Positions 19,106-27,085 of a stretch of DNA of 64,000 bases are shown one piece after another. This DNA comes from Pseudomonas fluorescens (GTDB taxonomy: Bacteria; Pseudomonadota; Gammaproteobacteria; Pseudomonadales; Pseudomonadaceae). Under the pieces are notes generated by a model that saw only the letters and a program-made list of their open reading frames with translations, did not search any database and was not told the DNA's origin. The translations under genes and the position numbers were made by a program. The stretch spans positions 2,108,001 to 2,172,000 of the forward strand of contig NZ_CP148752.1 of assembly GCF_040448305.1 (NCBI RefSeq), given 5' to 3'. The first letter of the stretch is position 1, and each line of letters opens with the position of its first letter.

Positions 19106-19135
19106 AGTTGTCAAAAAAGACAACTGGCGTATAGT
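19106..19135 (+). promoter_or_regulatory. higBA promoter with autoregulatory operator
   Basis: Perfect dyad AGTTGTC-N6-GACAACT at 19106-19125 overlaps a -35 (TTGTCA, 19108-19113) and the spacer; a -10 TATAGT lies at 19130-19135 (16-bp spacing). This is the expected layout for repression by the HigA antitoxin. Confidence 0.75.
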
Positions 19136-19153
19136 TGACCCTAAAGGTTAGGA

Positions 19154-19492
19154 ATGCCCATGGACGTATTAATCAAACAGAAGTTTGAGGATGCTGCCGA
19201 TCGATACCCCAACGATCGCAGCGGGTTGGAGCGCTGTCTCAGACTGCTGTTAGCAGCGGAACCCCAGAGTTACAACGAACTGCAGGGTATTTTTGGGAAG
19301 AACATCGACCTGTTTAAGCACCGCGCTGCCGAGGGGTGGGTAGCGATTGATATTGGCGGGCACAATCTCAGGCTGATAGCAGGCGTCAACTACCAACGGC
19401 AAAAGCTCTACGTGAAGCATATCTACACCCATGCTGACTACGACACCGCTACCGCGTGGTACGCCAGTAACAAAAGAGGAACAAAACCATGA
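19154..19492 (+). CDS. higB: HigB-type mRNA interferase toxin
   Basis: 112 aa (ATG 19160 is an alternative start with a better-spaced AGGA). Small basic RelE/HigB-fold protein; the segments LFKHRAAEGWVAIDIGGHNLRLI and KLYVKHIYTHADYDT match HigB_toxin proteins, which cleave mRNA at the ribosome. The YTHADYD end carries the usual catalytic region. The stop overlaps the antitoxin start by 4 bp (ATGA), typical of higBA, where the toxin comes first. Confidence 0.88.
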   Translation: MPMDVLIKQKFEDAADRYPNDRSGLERCLRLLLAAEPQSYNELQGIFGKNIDLFKHRAAEGWVAIDIGGHNLRLIAGVNYQRQKLYVKHIYTHADYDTATAWYASNKRGTKP

Positions 19493-20166
19493 CCACTGTT
19501 CTTGAAAATTCGCAGAGCGTGCGCGCCGCGCTCGAAAGTCTTCAAATGCTTCTGGAGCAGCTGCGCGGTCAATTCGTGAACGGCATCGAGGGGCCAGAGG
19601 ATTACGCTCGCGCCACTGTGCTGCTTGATGAACTGACCGACGGACATGACCTCAACAAGTATGAGGAGCAGATCCTTATCGAGCTTGAAGACGCGATTCT
19701 GGCTTACGAACAGAAAGGCGAACAGCTCAAAGCGTTTAACGCTGCGATCAAGGCCACCATCACACCGGTGCAACTGATCAAGGACTTGATGGAGACACTA
19801 GAACTAACCGGCTCGGATCTGCCCGAAATTGGCGACAAATTCGTGGTGTCCAAGGTTCTCAATGGCGATAGGGCGATCAGCCCTAGAATGGCTTTGGCCC
19901 TGGCCAAGCGCTTCCATATGGACCCGAAAGCATTCATTTCGGATACACCTATGCTTTCCGGGAAACCTCGGCAAAAGAACCACATCACGCACGGTAGATT
20001 GGAACGCAAGAAGCGTAGAGCCGAGCTGGTTTCCAAGAGGCTCGAAAGGTCGATGCCCGTAGAGTACGTAGAGCACGTATCTTTTGGCGATCTGATGCGT
20101 GAAAACCAGAAGTTGGTTGAATCGTCGAGGAAGGCCCCGGCCAAATCGCGGCCAGCCAAGGGCTGA
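19489..20166 (+). CDS. higA: HigA-type antitoxin with XRE HTH
   Basis: 225 aa, long for an antitoxin. Residues about 1-95 are a charged helical region; residues about 100-150 form the XRE HTH (SDLPEIGDKFVVSKVLNGDR, then ISPRMALALAKRFHMD). A basic tail follows. It should neutralise HigB and bind the dyad at 19106-19125. A terminator follows at 20242. Membership of the longer HigA group (COG5499-like) is from memory of the family. Confidence 0.85.
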   Translation: MTTVLENSQSVRAALESLQMLLEQLRGQFVNGIEGPEDYARATVLLDELTDGHDLNKYEEQILIELEDAILAYEQKGEQLKAFNAAIKATITPVQLIKDLMETLELTGSDLPEIGDKFVVSKVLNGDRAISPRMALALAKRFHMDPKAFISDTPMLSGKPRQKNHITHGRLERKKRRAELVSKRLERSMPVEYVEHVSFGDLMRENQKLVESSRKAPAKSRPAKG

Positions 20167-20241
20167 TAAGGCTACCACGTCGCGCACATAGGTATCGAAC
20201 GCTTACATGTCGTTGCCGAGAAAAGCCACAGGTTCTCCCAC

Positions 20242-20265
20242 AAGCCCGCTCAGCGGGCTTTTTGT
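20242..20265 (+). terminator. Rho-independent terminator of higBA
   Basis: Arms AAGCCCGC (20242-20249) and GCGGGCTT (20253-20260), loop TCA, tail TTTTTGTTG. Confidence 0.88.
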
Positions 20266-20318
20266 TGCAGCTATTTCCAAAAGTTCGCATTTATTTCGGA
20301 AGCCGACAGTATTCAGTG

Positions 20319-20376
20319 CGTTTTCACACAGCCTGGGCCGATTGCTGCCTGTCACGAAGGGCAGCAACCGACCCAA
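20319..20376. repeat. Solo family A end next to dispersed palindrome
   Basis: CGTTTTCACACAGCCT (20319-20334) is one terminal repeat of family A without its partner. It is followed at once by a good copy of the palindrome, GGCCGATTGCTGCCTGTC then GGGCAGCAACCGACCC. Confidence 0.6.
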
Positions 20377-20567
20377 AGAAAGTGGCCGTCAGGGTCAGTA
20401 AACGCTGATGAAGGCTCTGGTGTGATTAGCCAACCGGGTAGAAAAAAAGAGTCCCTGTAGCGCTTGGGTTAGCTCATCCAAACATGATCGAGCGACACAA
20501 CATCCAATCAATTTTTGGCCATAATTGGAGGGGATATCACCAAAGCCATTTGCCCAAAGGCCTTCTT

Positions 20568-20933
20568 ATGAAAATGTTATTTCCCACAATGATAATCGTT
20601 GCAGTGTTGTTCTCTGGGTGCGCGCTTTATGCGACTACAAATTTTCAACCATACGAATCGAAAAATGGAACATTTGAAGGACAGGGCGGTGCAAAGGAGA
20701 CTATCGATGGAATTGATTTTTGGACAAATGGTCAACCACCTCGAAAATTTCAAATGCTTGGGGTTATTACCGATGAGCGCGTATCCAATCCGATAACTAT
20801 GAGTAGTTTGAAAGGGGCGGTAGCCCTCAAGGCCAAGCAAGCTGGCGGAAATGCAGTTATTTGGAGCGGCGAGTCCGATCGACACGGCGACCGTGCCAGT
20901 TCAAAATTCGCTGTCATTAAATACCTTGACTAG
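20568..20933 (+). CDS. Small lipoprotein, function unknown
   Basis: 121 aa from ATG 20568 (AAAGG 8 bases upstream). Signal peptide with lipobox LFSGC, lipid cysteine at residue 18. The mature part contains TIDGIDFWTNGQPPRKFQMLG and ends with a conserved-looking ALKAKQAGGNAVIW segment, as in small YdgA/SIMPL-like envelope lipoproteins that fold as alpha/beta sandwiches. The stand-alone gene lies between repeat elements and is AT-richer than the surroundings. Confidence 0.75.
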   Translation: MKMLFPTMIIVAVLFSGCALYATTNFQPYESKNGTFEGQGGAKETIDGIDFWTNGQPPRKFQMLGVITDERVSNPITMSSLKGAVALKAKQAGGNAVIWSGESDRHGDRASSKFAVIKYLD

Positions 20934-21020
20934 GTTTTGAGTTTTCTCCGGTCACACTAGGAAAGCCCGGCGCAATGTTAATAGGCCCTCATTTCATAGT
21001 GCGTCTGAGGGACTGCTCTT

Positions 21021-21206
21021 GGCCGATTCTGTTGAAAAAGTCGGCCACGGTTTCCGCAGCTGAAAGGTACGCGTCCGAGATTGAAATCTTTATTTTCGGC
21101 AGAGGTTTGCAGACGCAGATTTCACGCAGCAGCGTGCAAAAAAGGCGTTTTCACCGATCAATGATCAGGCAGTTTTGGATGACCGACTTTTTCAACAGAA
21201 TCGGCC
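21021..21206. repeat. MITE-like element, family B, copy 2 (inverted to copy 1)
   Basis: 186 bp, same ends as the 18648 copy and the same interior in reverse orientation with scattered substitutions. It is followed by a palindrome copy (GGCCGATTTCAGCCTGTC). The two B copies bracket the higBA-lipoprotein segment as inverted repeats 2.2 kb apart. Confidence 0.78.
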
Positions 21207-21272
21207 GATTTCAGCCTGTCACGAAGGGGCGGTTTTGGGCAGTATAGGGAGTGTTCATTTGAGTACATTTCT

Positions 21273-21986
21273 ATGGTCGTAACAGGTAATCCTTACCCAG
21301 CCAGTGGTGGTACACGACCTCCTGAGCTGGTTAGACGTGACGATCTACGTGAACGATTGCGAGTGTCGATCGAACGCGTTCGCATTGGGCGACCAGCAAA
21401 AAATCTCATAATTGTTGGGTCACGAGGTGTCGGAAAGACGGTTCTACTGAATCAGATGCTGACGGACGCAGAGTCGATTGGTATCCACGCAGTCTATGCG
21501 GAAGCATCGGAAAAGCGGTCGTTGTCTTCCCAGGTTGTCCCACAATTAAGGGCTGCATTGCTTTGCATGAGCACTATGCAAGCGTCCAAAGACGCTGCTA
21601 TTAGAGCGCTCCGAGCGCTCTCAGGCTTCGTAAAATCACTAAAAAGACGCTACCAAGATATTGAGGTGGATTTCGATTACGAACCCGAGCCGGGGTTGGC
21701 CGACAACGGCGATCTCGAAGGGGATTTTGCCACCTTGTTGACTCATGTTGGTGAAGCGGCGCGGCATGCACGGACGGCCGTAGTGATCTTTATCGATGAC
21801 CTTCAGTACGTCGCTGAACCAGAGTTGGCCGCCCTCATCACGGCCCTGCATCGGGTTTCGCAGTTGAGTCTTCCGGTTACAGTTGTTGGAACTGGCCCGC
21901 TCCAATTGCTCGACCGAGTTGGAAGTGCGAAGTCCTATGCTGAGCGTCTGTTCAACTATCCCGAAATAGGCCACTTCAGCCAGTAG
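21273..21986 (+). pseudogene. AAA+ ATPase, C-terminally truncated
   Basis: 237 aa. Walker A GSRGVGKT at residues 49-56 and Walker B VIFIDD near 171-176; ATPases of this type (archaeal-ATPase/ORC-like P-loop proteins with a conserved HRVSQLSLPVTVVGTGP sensor region) normally continue another 130-170 residues with a winged helix. Here the frame ends just after ERLFNYPEIGHFSQ, at the point where the lid domain should begin. Probably inactive. No frame downstream restores the missing part. Confidence 0.65.
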
Positions 21987-22104
21987 AGGCGAATTTGATG
22001 TTCGTAAAACCATATGAAGACGGGAACCCGTCGAGTTGAGCCGTTATCGATTTGGTTAGCCGTAATTTCGCAGAACTATCGATCTAGCGGTTGCCCCTCG
22101 TACT

Positions 22105-22284
22105 TCATGCTTTCCGGCGATGGCTGACATGGGCGGGCAGCGCGAAGGTCTGCTGATCCATGGAGAACACCTTGGCATAGCGCTCAGAGGAGAACATCAC
22201 CCGGTCTACCGCCCGGATAGCCTCCATCAATGCCTCAAAACTGGCGGGAGGAAAATCCAACGGCGATTCTCTGGACAGGAACAT
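22105..22284 (-). CDS. Hypothetical 59-aa protein
   Basis: Open frame starting MFLSRESPLDFPPASF and ending AHVSHRRKA, preceded by AGAGAGGTAA, a good ribosome site. The composition is protein-like (SPLDFPPASFEALMEAIRAV; FSSERYAKVFSMDQQTF). I do not recognise the family. It could be the tail of a decayed gene, as neighbouring sequence (21987-22104 and 22285-22561) holds no other gene. Confidence 0.4.
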   Translation of the reverse strand: MFLSRESPLDFPPASFEALMEAIRAVDRVMFSSERYAKVFSMDQQTFALPAHVSHRRKA

Positions 22285-22561
22285 TTACCTCTCTGGTTGC
22301 TTGCACTCTTTATGCATAAAACTCGCACAATCCGAGCATATTTCAATCCGCTATTCGTCCGTTGGCCATAAATTGCTGTTGGCCGGCCCTCAGGAGGCTA
22401 CCCCTGTCATGCTGGTGTGATGGGGCTGTTTTTGGATTGCGAACTCACGCGGCTGGCGAGCGAAGCAAAATTGATGTCCCTAGCGCATGCGTCCGAAGCA
22501 GGGCCAAAATTTTACATCGGACTTTCGGATACCTACCCGTCGAATTCCCACTAAGCGTTCA

Positions 22562-22617
22562 AAACGTTTCACGGTGAAACGCTTGGGAGTTTCCCTCTGG
22601 CATGCGAAACGTTTCAC
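22562..22617. repeat. Pair of AAACGTTTCAC sites with dyad symmetry
   Basis: The 11-mer AAACGTTTCAC occurs at 22562-22572 and 22607-22617, 45 bp apart. The first extends into CGTTTCAC-G-GTGAAACG (22565-22581), the second into GAAACGTTTC. These look like operator half-sites of a plasmid- or island-type regulator. No regulator gene is adjacent. Confidence 0.45.
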
Positions 22618-23166
22618 CGGACTATCTATATAGGGTCGATCTCTGCCTATGGCCGCCGGCAGCAATGGGCAGCTCTCTACCGAACATGGTTACTAAGCTT
22701 GCTGGTCAAGTCCGACACAAATGGCTGGTCAGATGCAATGCAAACGAGTGATCAGTACCGTTGCAATCAGGTGGTCAAGTGGAGTGCAATTCCGCACCTT
22801 GTGTTTGTAATACTCAAGACTCGTGCCTACGCAGATGTCTCGGCTGTCTACACGGAGCAATCAGCAGCCAGGTGCGATATTCCTGAAGCTCCACACACCC
22901 TCCCGCCATAACTCAGCAGGTGCTCGGACGATAGCAAAGGACTGCGTCTGTAAGCTTGCATGTGGTTCGAAATGACCTCAAAAAAAGTAAAAAAAGTTAC
23001 TATCTGTAACTGCCTGGATACACTCGTAAATATCGCATATAACAGTTAAGAAGGATCCGTAAGAAGTGTGAATATATCTTCAACACTGGGGAGGACTCAG
23101 TGCATGCTAGTAAGGATGCCTTAACTCAGCTTTTTGATTTCTCCACTAAGCACGAAAAAATACAAT
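22618..23166. other. Gap without recognisable gene
   Basis: About 550 bp, moderately AT-rich, with short direct TGGTCA/GGTCAAG repeats near 22700-22780. No coding frame with homology or a ribosome site was found. Confidence 0.6.
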
Positions 23167-23997
23167 ATGCCAGCTAAGAAACACACCTGCGGATCACCCC
23201 TTTCACGCATCAACGGTCGCACACTCAAAGCCGCACTCAATGAGACCAAAGCAAATCACCAGTTCGGACTGTTCTCGAATACGCAGTGGGTCAGCGTCTG
23301 CCCGGCTTGTGACGCCTATGCACTTGGCGCTGAGACGATACATCCATGGCCTTTTGCCTGTTTCGACGGAGTAATGCGCACAGTCAACGACTTCGAGCTG
23401 AAGACTCATGAGTTCGACTCTGAGGATCTAGATTTCTGCGGTTTCAAGTTCTCAAGGTCTGCGCTTGAAAGCGCGATTCTGCTGGCACGCAAGGAGTTTG
23501 ATGCCTCAAGCGATGTGGAGAACCTGGGAGCGGCTCTTTCGGCGGGGAGCCCCATAAATGTGCTGCTGTTTAGCCAAAAGGTTTGCGATTGGGGGCGGGG
23601 GCAACGGGTATGGGCAAATCTCCTTCGCCGGAACGGCAAGGAGAAACTGGAGAACTTGTTGGAAGAGTGGCTGAAAGGGACTGCTGGCGCCAGTGACGAA
23701 GATGCAATCCTTGGAGGTACCAATATCCTCGGGCTGGGTGTTTCGTTCGCCAGCAAGCATCTGCGTATGCTTGCTCCCGAAAAGTACGCTGTTCTGGACG
23801 ATGTACTCAGCGAAGGGCTGGGCTTTGCCCTGAACGGCAAAGGCTATCGGCTCTTCCTGAGTTCCTTGCGCAAGTTTTCCGTAGATCATTCAATTTCAGG
23901 CAACCTGGCAGAGCTTGAAGCAGGGATATTCCTGCTAGTTCGCCAAGAAGTACGCTCTAGAACTCCAAGCGACTCTCAATCGCCCTTGGTATCGTAG
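23167..23997 (+). CDS. Hypothetical protein with helix-hairpin-helix/OGG-like C-terminal region
   Basis: 276 aa from ATG 23167; a TTG at 23134 would add 11 residues and neither start has a clear ribosome site. Residues about 195-260 (NILGLGVSFASKHLRMLAP, then YAVLDDVL and LNGKGYRLFLSSL) resemble the helix-hairpin-helix substrate region of 8-oxoguanine DNA glycosylase-fold proteins. The N-terminal third has cysteines (CGSPLSR; SVCPACDAY) but no clear zinc pattern. It stands alone between decayed sequence and the LysR operon. A DNA-binding or repair role is a guess from the fold resemblance. Confidence 0.5.
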   Translation: MPAKKHTCGSPLSRINGRTLKAALNETKANHQFGLFSNTQWVSVCPACDAYALGAETIHPWPFACFDGVMRTVNDFELKTHEFDSEDLDFCGFKFSRSALESAILLARKEFDASSDVENLGAALSAGSPINVLLFSQKVCDWGRGQRVWANLLRRNGKEKLENLLEEWLKGTAGASDEDAILGGTNILGLGVSFASKHLRMLAPEKYAVLDDVLSEGLGFALNGKGYRLFLSSLRKFSVDHSISGNLAELEAGIFLLVRQEVRSRTPSDSQSPLVS

Positions 23998-24151
23998 AAA
24001 TACCCCAATGGCCGTTTTTGGTTACTCCGGCGTTGTGAGAACCACGAGCCTCATATTGATGAAGTCTTCGTTACTATTGATGGCCTCCAGAGCACCCCGA
24101 ACGTTCCCAACAATATTACCTGACGGGGCAGCAGCCTGCAGGAGGTTCCGT

Positions 24152-25075
24152 TTAATACTCCACAGGGGGAATCATGGAAATGAATTCCGACTTGAATATA
24201 CTCTCCATTGCTCGCATAAAGTCTAACGTCAACTTAGAGCGTTGCTGATGACTGGGGAACACCATAGAAACTTCGAATGGTATGTCTTGATCAAGTTTTC
24301 TAAAAGTAATCCCCGGATACTTCGAGTACGAAGCGGTAAAAGGATCGCATATTGTGATTCCGAGCCCACCGGAAACCATACCGCAGGCGGAGTGGGCTGC
24401 GGTGGTTTCTACGGAGGAGATGCCTGCAACACCGCGGGCCTCCATTGCTGACGTAATTCGACGCTGTAGCGGATTATTCGTGTTAAGCGTAATCAGTCGA
24501 CGTTTGTGTAGGTCATCAAGTGTGACGACATCTTTTGAGGCCAATACATCGTCAATTGGCATGACACAAACCGCACTTGTGGGCGGCAGAGGTACCGCCT
24601 GGATTCCGGGATACTCTCCCGAAGGAATCTGAACAAAGCCAATATCAATTTGGTTTGCAGATGTCAGTTCCAGGATTCCCAAAGAGTTTCGAACGTCTAA
24701 AGATGTTCTGACCTCGGGGTGGTTTCTTGCAAAGCGACAAACCCCTTCAGCCACAACACTGAGACCAAGAGTGCTCATTGAGCCGATCCTCAAAGTTCCT
24801 GTGCGGAGCATTACCAGGTCTTCTGCCACGCGCTCAATTCGCTCAATACCCTGATAGAACTTATCGACTTCAGCATACAAGACCTGTGCTTCCGCGCCGG
24901 GAATGAGGCGATTACCCTCGCGGCGAAACAGTCGAAGAGAAAGTACGATTTCAAGGTCGCGTATGAGCCTGCTAACGGCGGGCTGGCTTACCTGAAGAGC
25001 TTCAGCTGCGACGGTCATGCTCCCAGTGAGCATGACCGTTCTAAAAGCTTCCAACTGGCGGGGATTTAGTTTCAT
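24152..25075 (-). CDS. LysR-family regulator of the adjacent ABC/lyase operon
   Basis: 307 aa from ATG 25075 (MKLNPRQLEAF). HTH at about 3-62 (MTVAAEALQVSQPAVSRLIRD) and a substrate domain from about 90. It resembles the OccR/NocR/CbL group that senses opines and amino-acid derivatives, judged from the short N-terminus LNPRQLEAFRTVM. Divergent from the permease gene at 25269 with a palindromic operator between them. Confidence 0.9.
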   Translation of the reverse strand: MKLNPRQLEAFRTVMLTGSMTVAAEALQVSQPAVSRLIRDLEIVLSLRLFRREGNRLIPGAEAQVLYAEVDKFYQGIERIERVAEDLVMLRTGTLRIGSMSTLGLSVVAEGVCRFARNHPEVRTSLDVRNSLGILELTSANQIDIGFVQIPSGEYPGIQAVPLPPTSAVCVMPIDDVLASKDVVTLDDLHKRRLITLNTNNPLQRRITSAMEARGVAGISSVETTAAHSACGMVSGGLGITICDPFTASYSKYPGITFRKLDQDIPFEVSMVFPSHQQRSKLTLDFMRAMESIFKSEFISMIPPVEY

Positions 25076-25119
25076 CGTAGCTCTCAATCGTCGTAGGACG
25101 GGCGCCATCCAGCCAGCGT

Positions 25120-25134
25120 ATAACATTTTGTTAT
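25120..25134. promoter_or_regulatory. Probable LysR operator
   Basis: Perfect palindrome ATAACA-TTT-TGTTAT in the 193-bp divergent region, containing the T-N11-A pattern of LysR boxes. It is 45 bp from the LysR start and 135 bp from the permease start, suiting both autoregulation and activation. Confidence 0.65.
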
Positions 25135-25268
25135 GCGCGTCCAACATGTTGCCGGTTTGCGATAGTGATGTGACAGAGCGATGATTTGTTTGCGTTGTTT
25201 TTAGCCCAACAGCATGGCCTCGTAATACTGCCGGGTAATGCTGACGCAAAATAAAAAGAGGACAACTC

Positions 25269-26189
25269 GTGCTGAACTACACCCTCCGCAGGTTATTACT
25301 CCTGCTACCGATGCTATTGGGAGTATCCATTGTGGTATTCCTGGTGATGCATTTTATTCCGGGCGATCCGGCTCAACTCGCTGCGGGACCTGATGCGACA
25401 GCAGAAGACGTTGCGCAAATACGGAAAAACTACGGGCTGGATCAACCGCTCGCTACTCAATACATAATCTATGTAAAAAAAATTGCCAGTGGCGATTTCG
25501 GTGAATCGTTCCAGACATTTACCCCGGTGCTGGAAGGCATTTCAAGAACGCTCCCGGCAACTATTGAGCTAACGGCTGCTGGGATGCTGCTGGCAGTAAT
25601 CATTGGCGTTCCACTGGGTATTCTCGCTGCACTACGACCCAGGGGGTGGCTTGACAGTTCGCTCACCACATTTGCAGTTTTAGGTATCTCGGTACCCGGC
25701 TTCTTTCTCGGGCTGATATTGATGTCGATATTTTCAGCGAGTTTGGGGTGGCTACCACCCACCGGAAGAGGAGGGTGGCAGCACTTGATACTGCCTGCAT
25801 TCACCTTGGGCTTGCCTTACGTTGCCACATTTTCGAGGCTGGCTCGATCCACGATGATGGACGTGCTGAAAGAAGATTATATTCGTACCGCCTACGCCAA
25901 AGGTGTGCCCAGCTATAAAGTTGTTCTTAAACATGCACTTTCCAATGCGGCTATTCCACTTGTTACGGTCTTCGGGATGGACTTCGGTCGTCTGCTTGGC
26001 GGCGCCGTTATTGTCGAGACTGTATTTGCGTGGCCCGGTATGGGGCGCTTCCTGATTGACGCAATTATGGCTCGAGACATTTATGTGGTCCAAGGAACAG
26101 TCCTTGTGTTTGCAGCCTTGGTAGTGATCATCAACTTAATTGTGGACCTCGTATATGGCATCCTCGACCCTCGCATCACTTACAACTGA
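25269..26189 (+). CDS. Peptide/nickel-type ABC transporter permease (DppB-like)
   Basis: 306 aa from a GTG preceded by AGAGGA. Six TM segments; starts LNYTLRRLLLLLPMLLGVSIVVF and ends DLVYGILDPRI, both standard in DppB/OppB. The cytoplasmic loop RTAYAKGVPSYKVVLKHAL is the EAA motif that contacts the ATPase. First gene of a five-gene import/degradation operon. Confidence 0.92.
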   Translation: MLNYTLRRLLLLLPMLLGVSIVVFLVMHFIPGDPAQLAAGPDATAEDVAQIRKNYGLDQPLATQYIIYVKKIASGDFGESFQTFTPVLEGISRTLPATIELTAAGMLLAVIIGVPLGILAALRPRGWLDSSLTTFAVLGISVPGFFLGLILMSIFSASLGWLPPTGRGGWQHLILPAFTLGLPYVATFSRLARSTMMDVLKEDYIRTAYAKGVPSYKVVLKHALSNAAIPLVTVFGMDFGRLLGGAVIVETVFAWPGMGRFLIDAIMARDIYVVQGTVLVFAALVVIINLIVDLVYGILDPRITYN

Positions 26190-26196
26190 GGCTGAT

Positions 26197-27060
26197 ATGC
26201 AACTGCCGAAAAAGCGTCGGTGGGGCTTTGTTGGCTTCCTTATATCCAATAAGCGTTGGTTTGCGTTTAGTGCGTTTCTAGTCATCCTGGCAATGATCGC
26301 GGCTGCGATTTGCGCACCTTTCTTGTTTGACTGGGATTCGGTGACTAAAATTAATTTGTCCAAATCTCTTATTGGTCCGGGTACCGAGTCTTTGCTTGGA
26401 ACAGATCAAATGGGTCGGGACTTGTTGGGAAGAGTCCTGTGGGGCGCACGCATCACACTCACTGTCGCTGTGTCGAGTGTCGGTATTGCGATGCTGGTTG
26501 GTGTTTCGGTAGGCGCAGCTTGCGGATATTACAACGGCGCCATCGCCAGTTTGGTAATGCGGGTCATGGATTCCATGATTGCGTTCCCTAGGACCTTGGT
26601 AGCAATTCTAATTATTACCGTCGCGGGAAACAGCATCTTCAGTCTGACACTTGCGATTGCCATTTCAACCATCCCTATCTACGTCCGTTTTTTTGCAGGG
26701 CCAGTGATGGCGCTGAGAAATCGGGAGTTTGTACTGGCCTCGAAATCCATCGGTGTCGGTGATCTGCGATTGTTGCTGGTGCATATCCTGCCCAATATTG
26801 GTTCGCTGGTCATTATTCAGGCAACCGTCTCGTTGGCCGAAGCCATCCTTATTGGTTCCGGGCTTAGCTTCCTGGGACTTGGCCCACCGCCGCCAACGCC
26901 GGAGTGGGGTTCGATGATCGCCGAGTCGCGACCGTTGCTGACAACACATCCTTACGTCTTGCTCGCGCCTGGATGCGCCCTTGTCCTGACCATATTGAGC
27001 TTCAACATTGTTGGCGATGCGCTACGGGACTATATCGATCCGAAATCGCGAAACGCTTAA
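26197..27060 (+). CDS. Peptide/nickel-type ABC transporter permease (DppC-like)
   Basis: 287 aa from ATG 26197, 7 bp after the first permease. It has the long N-terminal region, then HLLGTDQMGRDLLGR-like sequence (LLGTDQMGRDLLGRVLWG) and EAA loop REFVLASKSIGVGDLRLLLVHILP. Ends ALRDYIDPK, as in DppC. Forms the heterodimeric channel with the preceding protein. Confidence 0.92.
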   Translation: MQLPKKRRWGFVGFLISNKRWFAFSAFLVILAMIAAAICAPFLFDWDSVTKINLSKSLIGPGTESLLGTDQMGRDLLGRVLWGARITLTVAVSSVGIAMLVGVSVGAACGYYNGAIASLVMRVMDSMIAFPRTLVAILIITVAGNSIFSLTLAIAISTIPIYVRFFAGPVMALRNREFVLASKSIGVGDLRLLLVHILPNIGSLVIIQATVSLAEAILIGSGLSFLGLGPPPPTPEWGSMIAESRPLLTTHPYVLLAPGCALVLTILSFNIVGDALRDYIDPKSRNA

Positions 27061-27085
27061 TTGAAATCAGGGCGGGTAGTCGCCG

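Noticed and set aside
22565..22581. parS centromere site
   Set aside because: The dyad CGTTTCAC-G-GTGAAACG has an extra central base compared with the even-length ParB site, and no parAB genes are nearby.
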